Of a DNA stretch of 8,263 nucleotides, positions 6,195 to 8,263 are shown piece after piece. The DNA is from Chloroflexota bacterium (GTDB lineage Bacteria; Chloroflexota; Limnocylindria; P2-11E), in contig JANXXG010000227.1 in the NCBI GenBank assembly GCA_025350745.1, positions 1-8,263 on the forward strand. Reading direction: 5' to 3'. Position 1 is the first letter of the stretch. Every line of letters begins with the position of its first letter. The position numbers were made by a program, and so were the translations under genes. Under the pieces are notes generated by a model that had not been told where the DNA came from, did not search any database, and worked only from the letters and a program-made list of their open reading frames with translations.

Positions 6195-6893
6195 GTGCGG
6201 GCATTGTCGCCGCAACGCGCCGCGCTCGCCGAGGGCTGGCCGGTGCTCGTCACCGTCACGGTCGTCGGCCTCACCTTCGGTATCGTCGCCCGGCAGTCGG
6301 GCCTGGCACCGGTCGAGATCGTGGCGATGAGCCTCTTCGTGTTCGCCGGCGCGTCGCAGTTCGTGATGGTGCAGCTGCTGAAGGACGGCGTCGCGTGGCC
6401 GCTCATCGCGGCAACCGTTCTGCTCATCAACCTCCGGCATCTGCTCATGGCGGCTGCACTACGGCCGTACTTCGGTCGCGTCTCCACGGTCCGGCGGCTC
6501 GTCGCCGCGTTCTTCCTCACCGACGAGGCGTTCGCGATGTCGATCGGCTGGTTCCGCCGCGGGAGGACGGAGCTCGCGTATTACGTGACCTTCGCCGTCA
6601 CGCTCTTCCTCCTCTGGAACGCAGCGACCGGCATCGGGATCGTCCTCGGGCCGACGATCGGTGAGCCTCGACGCCTGGGCGTGGACTTCGCGATCACGGC
6701 GACGTTCACGGCGATCGTCGTCCTCGGCGTGCGGCGCCGCTCCGACGTTGCCGTTGCGCTGGCAGCGGCGCTCATGGCGTCCGCGCTCGCGTACGTCGGG
6801 GCGTCGGTCATCGCAGTCGTTGCCGCCGGCGCGCTCGCACCACTGCTCGTGCTGCTCTTTCCCGACCTGCGCGACAAGGCGGAGGTCGCATGA
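6195..6893 (+). CDS. azlC: AzlC-family branched-chain amino acid permease subunit
   Basis: The 232-residue membrane protein carries the AzlC hallmarks: an N-terminal LAEGWPVLVTVTVVGLTFGI (11-30), FAGASQF (50-56), INLRHLLMAAALRPYF (78-93) and FLTDEAFAMS (107-116). Several hydrophobic segments follow (about 126-152, 164-179 and 186-222). AzlC works with AzlD as an exporter, known for branched-chain amino acids and their analogues such as 4-azaleucine in Bacillus. The azlD gene follows with a 4-bp overlap (ATGA). The start is set at GTG 6195, giving a typical 14-residue lead before the GxP motif; TTG 6204 is the alternative. With GTG 6195 there is no base between this start and the carboxylase ATG on the other strand, so its promoter must lie inside the carboxylase gene. 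Its position among leucine-catabolism genes fits handling of branched-chain amino acids. Confidence 0.92.
   Translation: MRALSPQRAALAEGWPVLVTVTVVGLTFGIVARQSGLAPVEIVAMSLFVFAGASQFVMVQLLKDGVAWPLIAATVLLINLRHLLMAAALRPYFGRVSTVRRLVAAFFLTDEAFAMSIGWFRRGRTELAYYVTFAVTLFLLWNAATGIGIVLGPTIGEPRRLGVDFAITATFTAIVVLGVRRRSDVAVALAAALMASALAYVGASVIAVVAAGALAPLLVLLFPDLRDKAEVA
6203..6208 (-). promoter_or_regulatory. Candidate -10 element of the carboxylase gene inside azlC
   Basis: The minus strand reads CGACAATG here, with GACAAT 8 nt ahead of ATG 6194. The same eight bases (CGACAATG) stand ahead of the lyase ATG at 3655. It would lie within the first azlC codons and give a nearly leaderless mRNA. The hexamer matches TATAAT at only four positions and no -35 is visible. 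Confidence 0.3.
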
Positions 6894-7198
6894 CCTGGCT
6901 CGCGATCGCGTCGTCGGCCATCGTGACCTATCTGGTGCGCGCACTCGCGTTCAAGACGGCTCTTCCGAGCGCGCTGCCACGCCGCGCCGTCCGGTACCTC
7001 GATGCGCTGCCGGCCGCGATCCTCGCCGCGCTCGTGGGCCCCGCGGTGCTCATGCCCACCGGCACTTTGACCAGGGGGTCCGAGCTCATCGCTGCGGTCG
7101 TCGTCATCGCTGTCGTGGCCCGTTCACGGAATCTGCTCGCCGGAGTCCTTGCGGGTGTCGCCGTCGTCGCGCTGCTCCGCCTAGTTCTGCCGGCGTGA
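6890..7198 (+). CDS. azlD: AzlD-family branched-chain amino acid transport protein
   Basis: The 102-residue hydrophobic protein has the AzlD pattern: TYLVRALAFKTALPSALPRR near the N-terminus, then RYLDALPAAILAALVGPAVL (35-54), and two C-terminal hydrophobic segments (about 66-77 and 82-101). It is the small partner of AzlC in a two-component amino acid exporter. The ATG overlaps the azlC TGA (ATGA), indicating co-translation. Its length is normal for the family. The last 18 bp overlap the 3' end of the convergent hydratase gene, so the shared sequence encodes the C-termini of both proteins. Confidence 0.9.
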   Translation: MTWLAIASSAIVTYLVRALAFKTALPSALPRRAVRYLDALPAAILAALVGPAVLMPTGTLTRGSELIAAVVVIAVVARSRNLLAGVLAGVAVVALLRLVLPA

Positions 7199-7975
7199 TC
7201 CGCCGAGCCATGACGGCGGGCGCTTCTCGAGGAACGCGCGCATCCCGTCCTGGCCCTCCGCGCTGACGCGCGCATCGGCGATCCGCTGCACCGTCAGGTC
7301 GCGGACCTCAGCCGGTGACCGGCCGACGACCTCGCGCACCAGGCCCTTCGCGGCATTCACCGCCTCGGGGCCGCCCGACAGGATGGCATCGACGAATCGG
7401 TCGATCTCCGGATCGAGCTGTCCGGCGTCCACCACGCTGTGGATGAGGCCCGTGGCGAAGGCGCGATGCGAATCGAACCGGATGCCGGTCGTGAACGCCG
7501 CGGTCGCGAAGCTCAGACCGACCTTGCGGACAACGTATGGAGAGATCACCGCCGGCAGGATCCCGAGACGTACCTCCGTGAACCCGAAGACCGCTTCCTC
7601 GACCGCGACCGCGACGTCGGCTAGGGCAACGAGCCCCAGCCCACCACCGAGGGCTGCGCCCTGGATCCTGACGACGATCGGCATCGGCAGCGCATCCAGC
7701 TTGGCGAACAGCCCGGCGAGAGCGCTCGAATCCGCGCGAGTGTCCTCTGCAGACGATTCGGCCATCGAACGCATCCATTCCAGGTCCGCGCCCGCGCAGA
7801 AGGTGTCGCCCTCGCTCGCCAGGATCACGCACCGCGTATCGGCACGTACGGCGTCGACCGCCGAAGACAGCTGTGCGATGAGCTCGGCGTTGAAAGCGTT
7901 CTTCACGTCCGGGCGCGCGACCGTGATCCGCACCACGCGGCGCTCGTCGATCGCGGTACGGACCAGCTCGGTCAT
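7181..7975 (-). CDS. liuC: LiuC-type enoyl-CoA hydratase (probable 3-methylglutaconyl-CoA hydratase)
   Basis: The 264-residue crotonase-fold protein has FCAGADLEWM (59-68), forming part of the oxyanion hole, and GAALGGGLGL (106-115). TEVRLGILPAVISPYVV (133-149) resembles LiuC, which has SEVRIGLAPAVISPFVV, more than general enoyl-CoA hydratases. As in LiuC, the first catalytic Glu position is Gly (G114) while the second is kept (E134). The C-terminal GMRAFLEKRPPSW (244-256) is a common crotonase ending. The likely reaction is hydration of 3-methylglutaconyl-CoA to HMG-CoA, between the carboxylase and the lyase in leucine breakdown. ATG 7975 gives the usual crotonase N-terminus; an in-frame ATG at 8011 would add 12 residues and cannot be excluded. 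Neither has a Shine-Dalgarno site. TATCGT at 7990-7985 is a possible -10 for a nearly leaderless mRNA from 7975. The precise substrate is inferred. Confidence 0.88.
   Translation of the reverse strand: MTELVRTAIDERRVVRITVARPDVKNAFNAELIAQLSSAVDAVRADTRCVILASEGDTFCAGADLEWMRSMAESSAEDTRADSSALAGLFAKLDALPMPIVVRIQGAALGGGLGLVALADVAVAVEEAVFGFTEVRLGILPAVISPYVVRKVGLSFATAAFTTGIRFDSHRAFATGLIHSVVDAGQLDPEIDRFVDAILSGGPEAVNAAKGLVREVVGRSPAEVRDLTVQRIADARVSAEGQDGMRAFLEKRPPSWLGGSRRQN
7200..7219 (+). terminator. GC hairpin directly after azlD, inside the hydratase 3' end
   Basis: CCGCCG (7200-7205) and CGGCGG (7214-7219) form a 6-bp stem with an 8-nt loop, starting 1 nt after the azlD stop. No T-run follows. It could act as a non-canonical terminator or 3'-end stabiliser of the azlCD mRNA, but it is also hydratase coding sequence, and chance GC pairing is possible. 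Confidence 0.27.
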
Positions 7976-8029
7976 CGGCCGCTGACGATAGCCGTGACGG
8001 ACGTTATCCATCTTGTCGTCTGAGATCGG

Positions 8030-8263
8030 TCAGCGCAGGGGTGACAGCTTCTTGTAGAAGATCGCGTTCTGCGCGGGGGTCCCGTCCGGGTCGAGGGCCC
8101 AATCGGGGATGCCGCCGGCGTAGACGTAGCCCAAGGACTCATAGAGGGCCCGCGCTCCGCCCGGACCCTCGCTCGTGTCGAGGACCAGCAGCCGAACGCC
8201 GCGCTCACGCGCCGCGACCTCGACGTCCGCCATGAGCCGGGTCGCAAGGCCGCGTCGCCGCTG
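8030..8263 (-). CDS. GNAT-family N-acetyltransferase, C-terminal part (partial)
   Basis: The frame is open to the right edge, leaving the last 77 residues of a protein whose start is outside the window. The visible part begins QRRRGLATRLMADVEVAARE, matching the acetyl-CoA-binding motif A (Q/R-x-x-G-x-G/A) and the helix after it. RLLVLDTSEG follows, then ARALYESLGYVYAGGIPDWA, the A-x-x-(L/F)Y-x-x-x-GF/Y signature of GNAT enzymes, and a final strand NAIFYKKL. The ATG at 8233 falls within motif A and is not a believable start. It lies 54 bp upstream of the hydratase start on the same strand (18 bp if ATG 8011 is used), so the two may be co-transcribed. The substrate is unknown. Confidence 0.85.
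   Translation of the reverse strand, partial: QRRRGLATRLMADVEVAARERGVRLLVLDTSEGPGGARALYESLGYVYAGGIPDWALDPDGTPAQNAIFYKKLSPLR

Noticed and set aside
6195..6440. Upstream extension of the carboxylase frame (about 82 residues)
   Set aside because: It is antisense to azlC, and biotin carboxylases begin with the (K)VLVANRGEIA block, which starts right after ATG 6194/6191.
1..8263. Search by eye for CRISPR repeats, tRNA/rRNA, IS ends, phage, toxin-antitoxin or defence genes
   Set aside because: No spaced repeats, terminal inverted repeats, transposase motifs, RNA-gene signatures or defence domains were seen; coding sequence fills nearly the whole window.

Overview
The window is a gene-dense, GC-rich stretch of bacterial chromosome with almost no non-coding DNA. 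GTG and TTG starts are common, Shine-Dalgarno sites are few, and neighbouring genes overlap at starts and stops. This suggests a free-living, probably soil or freshwater, aerobic heterotroph. The compact high-GC style would fit Chloroflexota, Actinomycetota or a related lineage, but no phylogenetic marker is present, so this is only an impression.

Layout: most genes lie on the minus strand. From the right edge leftwards these are a partial GNAT acetyltransferase (8263-8030), a LiuC-type enoyl-CoA hydratase (7975-7181), a biotin carboxylase/BCCP alpha subunit of an acyl-CoA carboxylase (6194-4290), an HMG-CoA lyase family protein (3655-2750), a DedA-family membrane protein (2753-2103), an M20 metallopeptidase (2070-718), a RimJ/RimL-type GNAT (737-183) and the N-terminus of a sarcosine/N-methyltryptophan oxidase-like flavoprotein (186-1). 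Two plus-strand units are wedged between the minus-strand genes: a nitroreductase-family gene (3674-4270) and an azlC-azlD pair (6195-7198).

How the genes fit together: the carboxylase alpha subunit, the LiuC-like hydratase and the HMG-CoA lyase homologue correspond to three successive late steps of leucine/isovalerate breakdown (3-methylcrotonyl-CoA to 3-methylglutaconyl-CoA to HMG-CoA to acetoacetate plus acetyl-CoA). The AzlCD pair, a known branched-chain amino acid exporter family, sits inside this set. The carboxyltransferase (beta) subunit and isovaleryl-CoA dehydrogenase are not in the window. The lyase starts a tightly packed five-gene minus-strand run (lyase, DedA, M20 peptidase, GNAT, oxidase), suggesting coupled expression with peptide and amino-acid salvage functions.

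The points most worth a second look are: a lyase whose catalytic-loop Cys is replaced by Ser, with two extra residues in that loop; two divergent start-to-start junctions with 18 bp and 0 bp between start codons, which force promoters to overlap each other or lie in the opposing gene; and GC hairpins after both plus-strand units that lie inside the 3' ends of the opposing genes. I see no CRISPR array, tRNA/rRNA, insertion sequence, phage gene or defence system. This looks like a metabolic region with some unusual local architecture, not a new system.
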